Counted from the first letter of the stretch, positions 1 through 8,739 are shown. The stretch: DNA of 10,179 bases from Amoebophrya sp. AT5.2 (GCA_005223375.1 RXOD01006493.1:1-10179); one strand, 5' to 3'. Notes: generated from the sequence alone by a model not told the origin. Numbers and translations: made by a program.

Positions 1-84
1 AGCCGCTCCGTGCGCCGCTTCTGGTCCGAGGGCCGGACTGGCCGCGCGCTCCGTCCGTCGTCACCCTGACGCATCTTTCTTTAG

Positions 85-240
85 ATGAACGAGGTGAACG
101 TGATCGTGAAGTGCTGCTGGCGCTGCTCCTTCTTCTACTGTCACATCATGATGAAAACTGCGGAAAATCCCATAATGGGCAATAAATATGACCAAACAAG
201 CTTCACCTTCAAGGAGGCGCCCTACCTCGCTCTAGTCTGA
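85..240 (+). CDS. Possible terminal exon of a plus-strand gene cut by the window edge
   Basis: CTGAC followed by CATCTTTCTTTAG (70-84) looks like a branch point, pyrimidine tract and acceptor. The frame that follows is open for 51 codons to a TGA at 238-240. Its first part (MNEVNVIVKCCWRCSFFY) uses G or C at almost every third codon position, as the better-supported coding exons here do; the middle is AT-richer and the end (SFTFKEAPYLALV) is coding-like again. The GC-rich first 66 bases may be the preceding exon, but no donor can be fixed. If real, this gene converges on the inositol gene. I recognise no domain. Confidence 0.27.
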   Translation: MNEVNVIVKCCWRCSFFYCHIMMKTAENPIMGNKYDQTSFTFKEAPYLALV

Positions 241-907
241 CGAAGATGAGGCCATCTTTTTCTTCTCTATATGCGACGTCGTGGTCGTCGTCACGCAACT
301 TTGTTTTCGGATCTATTACCACTGCTTGATATCGCTCGCCACCTTTCAATTACGTTAAAGAAAAAGCCGGAGCAGCCTCGCTTCCTCGGTCGTGCAAAAT
401 TGAGCAAAAGGGCCTATGCCCGACCGTCCCTGGCTGCGCTCCTCTCTGGTCGTGCTCCTGCAGCGGAAGCACCATGTCCACCTCGATGCGCGCCACGTTA
501 TTGCCCGTACATCAAGGGAAGATGACGATCAACATGTTGCTCAATTCTAGGTGCGAACTTTTATTCTTTCAGCGATTTTTTTCCGGTCCAGCAGGAATGA
601 GTTTCTTAAATTCAATCGCGATCCTCCAAGATGATACTCGCCAAGGAGGAGGGACAATTGAATTCTGCACTAGTATGGGTGCCGCGGCTATGCAAAGAGT
701 GCATCGATCAATTTTGTTCTTCATCTTCAGTCATGCGTCTTCTTGCTTCTGGTGCTTGACAAGCAACGCTAGTAAATGTGGTTCTTGTCGCAACATCCCG
801 CCAATCGCAGAAAAGCAAGATGACTGCCAGCAGTCGTGCGCGAATCGACATTGAACGCGTCCACGCATGATCTCCCAGCCTCACGTGATCTTCCGGCCCC
901 GGCCTCG
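241..907. other. Intergenic stretch downstream of the inositol hydrolase gene
   Basis: This stretch follows the IolD stop codon and should contain its 3' untranslated end. Open frames occur at 271-525 and 474-854 on the plus strand, but neither has a recognisable motif, a GC-biased third position or a splice context. I see no repeat or RNA gene here. Confidence 0.5.
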
Positions 908-3823
908 TCAGAGCTTCGACGCGCGCCGGCTCTCGATGCGGCGCTCGTATTCGGCGCGTTTTTCGGAGATGGTCGCGTCCGAGGAAGATTTCTGCGAGTA
1001 CTCCGGCGGCGCCACATCCCACCACGAATAGCCTGGCGACGAAATGTCCGGATCCGTGTTCACAAGGAACAGCTTGCACTTCCCTGTTAGTCGGAGGTTG
1101 TAAAGTCGCGATTCACGTTTCATCTAGCAATCCAATTCGTTCTTGTTCATGTTCTATTAGAAAGGTGGTATAAGTATATGTATATTAAGTGTAAGATGAA
1201 AAAGAAAATACCTCTGTTTTCCTTGGTGCAGTTTTTCAGCAGCACGGATTTCAGTTCGGCCGGCGTCGTTTTCACGCAGATTTCGACGCCGAGGCTCTCC
1301 GCGTTCTTCACGAAGTCGACGCCCGACACCTGGAGGTTGCCGAACTCGCGCACGCCGCTCCCGTTCTGCAGTCGGTGGATGCACCCGAAGCCGCTGTTGT
1401 CCACGCACACCACCGAGATCGGAAAGTTGAGCAGTCGCGCCGAAACGATCTCCGTGTGCATCATGAGCCAGGAACCGTCCCCGCACATCGTGAAAACCTC
1501 CTTCTCGGGTAGGGCCATCTTCACGCCGACGGAACCCGCCACCTCGTACCCCATGCAAGAATACCCGTACTCGAGATGGTAGTCAGCCTGCCCGTTGCTC
1601 TGCCACAGCTTATGCATCTCACCGGGAAGCCCACCAGCAGCAGCGACAGCGACGCCATTGATCTGGCGACAAACCTGTATTCAAGTTTTGTGCAGCAGAA
1701 ATAGAAGGTAGACCTGGAATTAACCGGAAGATCGAAGAAAGATACGCCTGATGTTGTGCTTGTGGTTAGGACCACAGCATCCCTCCAGTTTAACTTCTGA
1801 TCTACTTGTCTTGTTCTGCTTCTTTCATAAACTCGGCATCTGCAACTGCATCTTCCGAGCTCCTCGTCTACGTGTTGTACTACCGCATGTCATTAAATTT
1901 CATTAAAACAAATACGATGCGTGGGTAATTATATCTACGACGTATCAGCCACAGCCTTTCCGTTCGCCTTGCACGGCCATCTTCATCTGTAGCGATCTAG
2001 ATCGCGTATGCGAATCAATTACGAGTAGGTAAAGTTTAAGTTTGACGCACCTGATTCACTGCGTCCACCACCATCGAGTCGGAGGTCGGAATCGCGCATA
2101 TTTCCGCCCGCATCTTTAGCCAGCTTTGCCGCAGGCTCTTCATCTCTGCCTCGTATTCGTCGGCCACGCGGAAGTTTCGCCACCCCCCATTTGGCTGCTT
2201 CCCGAGCAGCTGTAGAATGACCTTGATGTCGCCCACGACGGGCTGCGCACTGATTTTGCTCGCGTCGGAGGCGAGCAGGTTGACGCAGACGCGTTTGCAG
2301 GTGGGCGGCACGCCAGCATTTGAGCTGGTGACGAAATCGCCGAGCCGCGAACCCCAGGCGACGAGCAGATCCGCGGACTCAAGCGCTTTGTTGGCAGAGT
2401 ACGACCCGGTCACGCCGAGCCCTCCGAGACAAAGCTCGTCGGGAACACAACCTGCGGTGTTGACGTACTGCCTCAGCAAAATCGGATCATGGTAGGAATA
2501 AGTAAGTAAATGCGGGGGCCCTTCGCTGCAAGAAGAAGCGACCGTCCAAGAATATGTAAGGAGGACCGACGGAAGGACACCACCAACTACATGCATATTG
2601 ATTTATACCCTTTCCTGCTTGCGTCTCGCTGCAGGGGATCCCCGTTTCTTGGCAAAATCGCGAAATGATTTCCTTTGCTCCACTGTAGACGACGCCGCCT
2701 CCGAGAAGAAACAACGGTCTTTTCGCTCCACGCAAGGCGTCGACTAACAGCGAGAGTTCCCCCGCATCTGGCGGTGGTCTCCGTAGAGTGTGCTTCCGTT
2801 TGGCAAAGAGTGACGCAGGGAAATCGTAAGCCTCGGACTGTAGGTCCTGGCACACAGACAACACGACTGGTCCTGGACGCACTGGATCCACAAGGGCCTG
2901 TGCCGCCTTCGGAAGCGCGTCTACTAGTTGCTCTGCGCGGAAAATTCGATCGAAGAAAACAGAGACAGGAAGGAAGCAGTCGTTCACCTGGGAAGGATTC
3001 ACGATGATGTGCTCCTCTACTTGAGAGAATTTTTCACAGATGACGTGGTGGCATCCCACGTGCCTTAACCTGCGTATTGTTCTGCTTCTTCCATAAGAGC
3101 GGGGGCCGCCGTGCCGGACGGGGACGTATATTCCGTTTACGCCTTCTATGGTTATGCCACTTCTTTTCTTAATAGTAAACGCAGCAAGAGCGGCTGGGCG
3201 ACGAGGACGAAATCATTGCTATTTTATTTTCTATCAAGCAGCAGAGTCCGTGCGTCTGCCCAGCGGCCATGACCTTGCTTCCCAGAAGAAAAAGAACCAT
3301 GGAATGATCTCAGTACCGAGTACTGTGCCTTCACGTCTTCGAGCTGTTGGAGCACTGGATTCGGAAACCGGGACGCAAAGACATCGCCTGGGAGCAGCAG
3401 CAGCGGAATTCGGTTTGTGTGTGCGCACGCCGCTGCTGTGACCATGTTCGTGGCTCCAGGCCCTATGCTGCTCGTCACCGCTGCGGTCTGTCGATTTCCC
3501 GACGCCTTTGCGAAGGCCATGGCGGCGAGCGCCATGCCCTGCTCGTTCTGTCCCCGATAGTAGGGAACCACCCCCTCCCTCTCCTCCAAGGCCTGTCCGT
3601 ACCCACACACATTGCCGTGGCCGAAAATCCCCCAGTACCCGGCGATCAGAGGCTTGAACGTTCCGTCGAATTGCTCCACCTCTTGGGCCTGGAAAAACTC
3701 CACGATAGCCTGCGCCACCGTCGCACGTACGGTCCCCCTCGCCTGCAACGGAGGCGCCACAGGCTGCATCACACGAGCGCTGTTCTCAGCAGAATCTCCG
3801 AGAGTCGCGCCGGCGGCAACCAT
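908..3823 (-). CDS. iolD: IolD-type ThDP-dependent 3D-(3,5/4)-trihydroxycyclohexane-1,2-dione hydrolase, five exons, C-terminal SKL
   Basis: IolD family enzymes use ThDP and Mg2+ to open the ring of diketo-inositol to 5-deoxyglucuronate in myo-inositol breakdown. Exons on the minus strand are 3823-3317, 2987-2609, 2451-2051, 1674-1212 and 1083-908. They total 1926 nt (641 aa), about the usual bacterial IolD length. Introns are 3316-2988, 2608-2452, 2050-1675 and 1211-1084, all GT-AG, in phases 0, 1, 0 and 1. Visible marks are GIFGHGNV (res 65-72), the catalytic Glu94 in [47 protein letters not shown], the ThDP motif G494-D-G with D521-N522 about 26 residues on, and SWWDVAPPE near the end. A TGA lies in frame 9 nt before the ATG, bounding the start; the roughly 30-residue N-terminal extension does not look like a mitochondrial presequence. 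The last residues are SKL, a PTS1 signal. Acetolactate synthase is a distant relative but lacks these motifs. The third acceptor could instead lie 12 nt downstream (exon from 1662), removing four residues. Confidence 0.93.
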
Positions 3824-4858
3824 GTTTGTTCAAAAATGGTAATAAATATGTCTATCAGCACGAGCACAACGGTGCAGCGTAGGCGTTGAGCTCGAGGCAC
3901 GCGTACACAAGTGGCTTATTAAACGCGACACGAAGGAACGAGAGATCAGCAGCACCGACAGAAGTGAAGTGCACGGATGGGGCGGGTTAGCAAAGCCAAA
4001 GCGCGCAAATGGTTCGTGCCATATTAAGTCCACGCAAAGGCAGCATGCATCAACAGTCAATCAATAGTTTTTCCTGTCGTAACCGCTATCGTAATACAAA
4101 TCTGGTCATGCTAGTACACGATGTCCATCTACATCAAAATCGCAAAAATGACGACGCGACTGACCAACTACGATGGATAGGAGAGCATCACGATGATCCT
4201 GTCTACGTTCGATTCTTGATCGGTGTATTCGTGCTCCACATCGATCTGCCATGGAGGATGAAGATCACACACGGCAGGAGGTCGTTGTTCTCTCTGTAAC
4301 ATAGTGACACAGTGACCACGTGGCGTATGGGCCTGAAGCCGCCTCTTCCACCACGATCACAACTGCTATATGCTTTTGCTTGTGCTTTCATTTTAGATTT
4401 GTGGGCCAGCTACCATGTCGGACAAGCAGCTGCAGGCAGCTATCGCACATTTGAGGTGGTACTACCAACACAATGAGCATCAGCGTGTGAAAGCCATTCA
4501 AAACAAACAATAAGTGCCATCTGTGATTTGTCTTTACCATAACTGTGATTTTGATGCCATAACTGTGAATTGAAGAAAGTCGGGGACGTGTAAGCCATAA
4601 CTAGTGAACTGAGACACGACGCTGCTCCGATAGTACACCTCGGTTGGATGATGTTGCCCGCAGAAAGTAGAAAATAATACTTGCTTGCGCTGCCATGCAA
4701 ATCTATGATATGTGCGATTTGTGAAACAGAAACTCGATGCAAAGAAATTGGCCGCTTTTGGCGTTCATTCGAGGGTCATAGATCAAAGATCCATTTCACC
4801 AACAGCACGAGACAGCCGCATAGTTCCACCTAAATCTTTCATGTTCCAGCTGCACAGC
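3824..4858. other. Intergenic stretch between the coiled-coil gene and the inositol gene
   Basis: It should hold the 3' end of the coiled-coil transcript and the promoter and 5' leader of the IolD gene, both minus strand. The ATG context (AAACATGG) has A at -3 and G at +4. The only clear structure is the short periodic repeat at 4516-4608, listed separately. The small open frames here, for example 4009-4299, have no coding character. Confidence 0.5.
4516..4608 (+). repeat. Short direct repeat with about 20-bp period
   Basis: Four related units begin at 4516, 4536, 4556 and 4594: GCCATCTGTGATTT, ACCATAACTGTGATTT, GCCATAACTGTGAATT and GCCATAACTAGTGAA. The starts are 20, 20 and 38 bases apart, so the last unit sits close to the next-but-one position of the same period. 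The array lies between genes, roughly 250-340 bp past the stop of the coiled-coil gene. Confidence 0.7.
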
Positions 4859-7467
4859 TTAACCTTCCGTCGGCTGCGGCACAACGTAGGATTTTTCTAA
4901 ATCTTGTATCGTCTTCTTCATGTCCTCCAGCGATTTGATTTCGTCCTGCGCAGCTTTCTTTTTCTTGTGGTATGCTCCCGTTCCTTCTTCCGCCGACGTC
5001 TTTTCGTACGTCCCCTCCTCCGTCACGCGCGCCGCGCCTTCCCCGTAGAGGTCGTGCCTCCCCGTGAACTCGGCGCAAAACTCCCCGGGCGCCGGCAGCT
5101 TGTTCCCCGGGGCGGGGCCCCACCAGCTCTCCTCCGCGGCGAGGCCCTCCTTCACCTTCGCCATGTAGCGGTTCTGGCTGTTCAGGTCTCGCGTGGCGTC
5201 AGCCAGGTCGGTTTGGGCCTTCGCGAGGTCGTCCTCCGCGGAGGCGATCGCGTCCTTTGCCTCGCCAATGGTCGTCTGGTTGGTCTCGATGTCGGTCGCG
5301 GCCTGGTCTTGCATCTTCTTGATGTTAGCCATCATCTCTGTGTCCACGTCCTCCACAATCTTGATCACCTTGGTGTTGCCCGCCTCGATAGCGGCGGTGT
5401 TGTACGCGGCGCTGTCCAGTAGCATTTTGCAACTTCTAGTACGATTGAAGTCTGCTCGTTGTAAGGGAGGTTCCCATTCGTGTTTTAGATTTTCCTCATT
5501 GCAAAGAAACTACCCGCTGTTATTCACCCTTTCTCCCTCTCTCTCTCTCTCTCTCTCTCTCGCATGTCACTCTCGTACGGCTCGATACACACCTCGAAAA
5601 AATGAGGGAATCCGAAGCAGAATATCAATCTATTTCTACCCAGCCTCCACTTCCGGGCCTTCCACGACCGTCGACTCGTAGCTCTTCAGGAACTCCACGG
5701 CCTTCTGGAACAGGCTGTGGGCTGCGGCGGCTTCCGCCGTTTCCCGTTCGGTGTCCGCCCGGATCTGACGAATGTCTTGCGTCAGGTCGTTGATTTCCTT
5801 GGTCTTTGTCGCGATCGTCTCGTTGCTGTCTTCAATCAGCTTGTTCGCGTCGTCGATGGTTTCTTCCAGGTCCGCGATTTCGCCAAGGCGTTTCACCTTC
5901 TCCTTCTTCAGCTTGTCCTCGTTCACAGCGTGCATCTGGAGGGAAGCTTCGCAGTCCACAAACTGCTGCTCGGCTTCGGTGAGCTCGTCATTGAGGGAGC
6001 TCACCATGTCGTCGATCGCTGTGTAGATTGCCGACCAACCGTACTCACCGGCGGCCTTCTTCTGGAGCGCCTGCGCAAGCAGCGCGGCCTTGGCGGGAGC
6101 GGAAGCGACCTTTCGTAGCATTGCAGGCATTCAGAATGAACATGAGCGAAAATCAAAATTTAGAGGGAATGGAGCACCAAAAGCACCAGCGTAGCACGCG
6201 ATCTTCCCGGTAAAAATGCAAAAATCAAGTACCTGCAGGAAGTCTTCAGGGAAAGTCATGTGTTCCTCGCTCTTTGCCATGGTTTTCATGGCTTCTGGCG
6301 AACTGAGGAGTTTCACGGCGGACTGAATAGAGTCGATCTGTGACGCGGCCGCGGCCGACGTTGCGGTGTGGAACCGAGTGTGGTCCTGCAGCTGCTCGGT
6401 TTGGTCTTTCAGCTGCTTCTCCATGTCTTTCAGGTTTCGTTCCTCCGTCTTCTTCAGCGTGGACGTGGTGGAGATGACGCCGCTGTTTTCGCCGATGGTC
6501 TTTTTGTGCGCGGTGGAGAGCTCCGTATCGGCCTTGATCTGGCGCTCGGTACGGTCCTTGTAGTCCAGGTAGTAAGTCTTCGCTTCGTTCTCCTTGGCGG
6601 TCATGGTAGCCATGTCGGACTCGAAGGTGGTTTTCATGTTGTTCAGAATACCGATGATCTGCCCAGAGGTCTTGGTCTTGGTCTGCAACATGGCGATGGC
6701 AGATTTGGCGGGAGCGGAGTCGACTTTCTGCAGCTGCAATGCGACAGTAGAAGAATGGGGTCGTTATTAGGTTGACATTTTCCGACGTTGCTCTCTGATT
6801 CTGTTTCATCAGCAATGTAAATGTTGCCCTTGCCGCCGAGCAGGTTGTTTTCAAATCGCAAGCGACATCGGCGAAAGTGACGCAGTCGCGAAGCACTATC
6901 TCTATCAAGTAGGCAGCAACCGAAATCAAAATGAAGTTATCGTGCTCCCCCGAAGTCCTATCTCCTCACCTTTCCGACTAGTCCGCTCACGACGTCTGCC
7001 TGCAGAAAAGCGGTCCCCTGCGTCAGGATTTGGATGGCGGCGCCCATCTGTTTTACTCCCTCCGTCATGTCGCCCATGTCCGTGTCATACTTTTCCTTCT
7101 CGTCTTTTCGCTTTGTCGTGGCGTCCTCCAGCTCCTTTGTGTTTTTCGCTACGGCAGCGTCTAGCTCCGCGCTCTCGACCGAGAGCTTTTCGTTTTCGGC
7201 CCGCAGCTCCTCCAGCTTGGCCTTCGCCTTCGCGATGTTTTCCTTGTGCTTTGGGATGTTTTCATTGGCCTCGTCGATGAGCTCGTTGCACACGCACGAC
7301 ACTTTTGTGAACTCGTCATCGTTGGCCTTCTGCTGTGCCGCGACGTCCGCTTCTGCATCCTGGAGGGCCTTCACGACCTTGGCAAACACACCGGCGCCCT
7401 GCGAGCGCTTCTGCTTCAGGCCGTCCGCCCCGACGGCAAGCAGAGACAGGGCGAGCCCACGCCGCAT
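4859..7467 (-). CDS. Secreted multi-module coiled-coil protein, four exons, dinoflagellate-type family
   Basis: Exons on the minus strand are 7467-6970, 6733-6233, 6109-5640 and 5435-4859, giving 2046 nt and 681 aa. Introns are 6969-6734, 6232-6110 and 5639-5436, GT-AG, in phases 0, 0 and 2. A TAG sits in frame 12 nt before the ATG. Residues 1 to about 16 (MRRGLALSLLAVGADG) form a short signal peptide. The rest is almost wholly heptad-like and rich in Ala, Glu, Lys and Asp. A Cys-x-Cys lies at 58-60 in module 1. Modules 2 and 3 each open with a KVxSAPAK motif, and module 2 continues with SGQIIGILNNM. Module 4 is broken at about 592-645 by a Trp/Pro/Gly-rich insert containing SWWGPAPG and one Cys. 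From memory, such repeated secreted coiled-coil proteins are abundant in dinoflagellates; their role is unclear to me. A structural protein of extrusomes, pellicle or matrix is possible but is inference. The last acceptor is ambiguous by 3 nt (exon from 5435 or 5432). Confidence 0.85.
5436..5639 (-). other. Intron 3 of the coiled-coil gene, carrying a microsatellite
   Basis: This 204-nt intron begins GTAGAAAT and ends at TACTAG. It is phase 2 and splits a Gly codon. It contains the (CT)n tract of the plus strand, which is (GA)n in the transcript. A second AG 3 nt downstream could also serve as acceptor. Confidence 0.65.
5537..5561 (+). repeat. (CT)n microsatellite
   Basis: About twelve uninterrupted CT units, preceded by an imperfect pyrimidine run from about 5526. 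It lies entirely inside the third intron of the coiled-coil gene, so length changes would not alter the protein. Confidence 0.95.
6089..6112 (-). repeat. Module-start repeat, copy in exon 3 of the coiled-coil gene
   Basis: These 24 nt encode KVASAPAK and match 20 of 24 bases of the copy at 6704-6727, including a 14-base identical run (TCCGCTCCCGCCAA). Both copies sit at the start of an exon. Confidence 0.8.
6704..6727 (-). repeat. Module-start repeat, copy in exon 2 of the coiled-coil gene
   Basis: These 24 nt encode KVDSAPAK, the partner of the copy at 6089-6112. Together they mark the boundaries of duplicated modules about 615 bp apart. Confidence 0.8.
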
Positions 7468-8229
7468 CCTGAACCTCTGCTACAATGGCCGTCCGTCCGA
7501 TCCAATTGAAAATCTACGTAGCGCAGGACCACGGACTACGTAGTAAGAGACAGTTATCAACAATATGATGAGTTGCATACAAAAAATGTGAGCGCTTTCC
7601 AGGGCCAAGCGGCAAGAGTGAGAGTTAGAGTCAATTAGGCGGGAACGGGATCGAGAAAAAAGATAAGTACTTTCTCGCCACGTTCAGACTATCTACGCAC
7701 GGAAGACACGCCGGAGGACGAGGATCACAGCCATCGGCACAAGTGGGCTAAGGCTGTGCAATGAATTGCAAAGCAAGAGGTCCCGCCGTGTCGCTTCTAA
7801 AAGTTCATAAGCGCCCGTTCCTTGAAATCCTGTCAAACAGCGCACGGCTGTCACGTCGAGGAGCCGACGCGCGGCGCCGATGTTGAGAACAAAACATCAC
7901 TTGCGAGACAGAATCTTTCACTGATACGAGTACGACGGCAGCGGCAGGATGCAAGCCACTGGCTAGTACAAAATACTCATGTATGAGCATGAGGCCGCGC
8001 GCTTTTCGCTTTCTCACTTCTGATTCTCCTGCTCGGTTAGTTTCTTTTGCAATCGTTCTCAAGTAGAAGTAGATGGATATCTGCCGCGGCAGCGTCAGGA
8101 GAGCGACGGCCGATCCCGTCCTAGCTTTGCCGCAGAAACAAGTAGGAATCGGAAGCCGCTCCTGCACATGTCCAACGAGGTTGTTCGTTACTTGCCGTAG
8201 ATGAAGAGGTGTCGTGGAGTGGTGTGGCG
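7468..8229. other. Intergenic stretch upstream of the coiled-coil gene
   Basis: It should hold the promoter and leader of the coiled-coil gene and the 3' end of the small aromatic-protein transcript. The twin palindromes at 7514-7543 are the only clear motif. The minus-strand open frame 7805-8272 overlaps the last exon of the 8230 gene in another frame, shows no domain, and is treated as chance. Confidence 0.5.
7514..7543. promoter_or_regulatory. Twin CTACGTAG palindromes, 22 bp apart
   Basis: Two identical 8-bp perfect palindromes lie at 7514-7521 and 7536-7543, 47-76 bp upstream of the coiled-coil start codon. The 22-bp spacing is about two helical turns, so both would face the same side of the DNA. 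Candidate promoter or regulator site; function is inference. Each also ends in TAG on the transcript strand, so one could be a splice acceptor in the leader. Confidence 0.35.
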
Positions 8230-8739
8230 CTACTTTGGCGCTTCCGGAGATAGTGGTAGGACGCGCACCCACTCCGCGGGCTCATCGTATCGGGAGCCGA
8301 AGAAGAGTCGTTGCGAGTTGAACTGCGACCCGTCATACCTGCGCAAAATCAAGGCAAGGTAATAATGTAGTAAAGTAGCCGAGTTGATGCTGGGTGCTGG
8401 CGTGTTTGCGAATGTTGAAAAATCCAACTTTTTATTTTACCTCTTGCTTCACTTCTTTCTTGAAGATCAAGCACGGACCACCTTAGCTTACGACTCAACG
8501 TCTCGACAACTACAAATAGTAAATTGCTGGTACAATTTATACCTGCGGTCGGGGTTCTGACTTGACACCCACTGCGCGTAGAAGATGAACCAGTAGTAGT
8601 AACCCCACCACTGACCCCACCCGATATACCAACCACCCTGTGTGACCCCCACGTTAGGCGTGTGGTGTGATGTGCCTGGTATTTGTTTTATTTGTTGTTC
8701 ATCAGGACCAGGAGCATCATTCATCGCAGAGGAAGTCAT
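8230..8739 (-). CDS. Small aromatic-rich single-pass membrane protein, two exons, unrecognised
   Basis: Exon 1 is 8739-8543 and exon 2 is 8338-8230, joined in phase 2 across a 204-nt GT-AG intron, giving 306 nt and 101 aa. A TAG lies in frame 6 nt before the ATG. Residues 1-35 are polar and Pro/Gln-containing with no clear signal peptide. Residues 37-57 form one membrane-like segment that is strikingly aromatic, with 13 of 21 residues Trp, Tyr or Phe. Residues 58-101 are a polar tail with NPDRRYDGSQ, FFGSRYDEPAEW and an end in SPEAPK. The two exon frames fit each other across the junction (R-Y-D-G), which supports the model. I do not recognise the family. The size and single membrane span resemble accessory subunits of mitochondrial respiratory complexes in alveolates, but that is inference from shape only. 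Confidence 0.7.
8339..8542 (-). other. Intron of the small aromatic-protein gene, flanked by a 9-bp direct repeat
   Basis: The 204-nt intron has CGCAGGTAT across its donor (8539-8547) and the same nine bases across its acceptor (8335-8343). The exact cut is therefore ambiguous in sequence, but any choice within the repeat gives the same mRNA. Just inside the donor copy lies AAATTG-TACCAG-CAATTT, a small inverted repeat. Confidence 0.65.

Noticed and set aside
1..137. Minus-strand Arg/Ser-rich frame (RRRSSASSTSRSRSPRSSKE) open to the left edge, resembling a splicing-factor RS domain.
   Set aside because: Its codons lack the GC-rich third positions seen on the opposite strand over the same bases, where a plausible acceptor and open frame exist. 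A TGA lies just upstream and no convincing exon start was found. Low-complexity frames of this type often arise antisense to coding DNA.
474..854. 126-codon plus-strand open frame downstream of IolD.
   Set aside because: No recognisable motif, mixed codon use and no splice or start context. It could be real but nothing supports it.
1992..2005. Perfect 14-bp palindrome GCGATCTAGATCGC inside IolD intron 3.
   Set aside because: About one such palindrome is expected by chance in 10 kb (about 1 in 16,000 positions), and it has no partner or context.
3347..3889. 180-codon plus-strand open frame.
   Set aside because: It is antisense to IolD exon 1, whose protein matches a known family along its whole length.
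4904..5422. 172-codon plus-strand open frame rich in Arg, Leu and Val.
   Set aside because: It is the antisense shadow of the last coiled-coil exon; GC-biased codons on one strand leave long open frames on the other.
7805..8272. 155-codon minus-strand open frame.
   Set aside because: It overlaps the last exon of the 8230 gene in another frame, has no domain, membrane or coiled-coil logic, and ignores the better spliced model.
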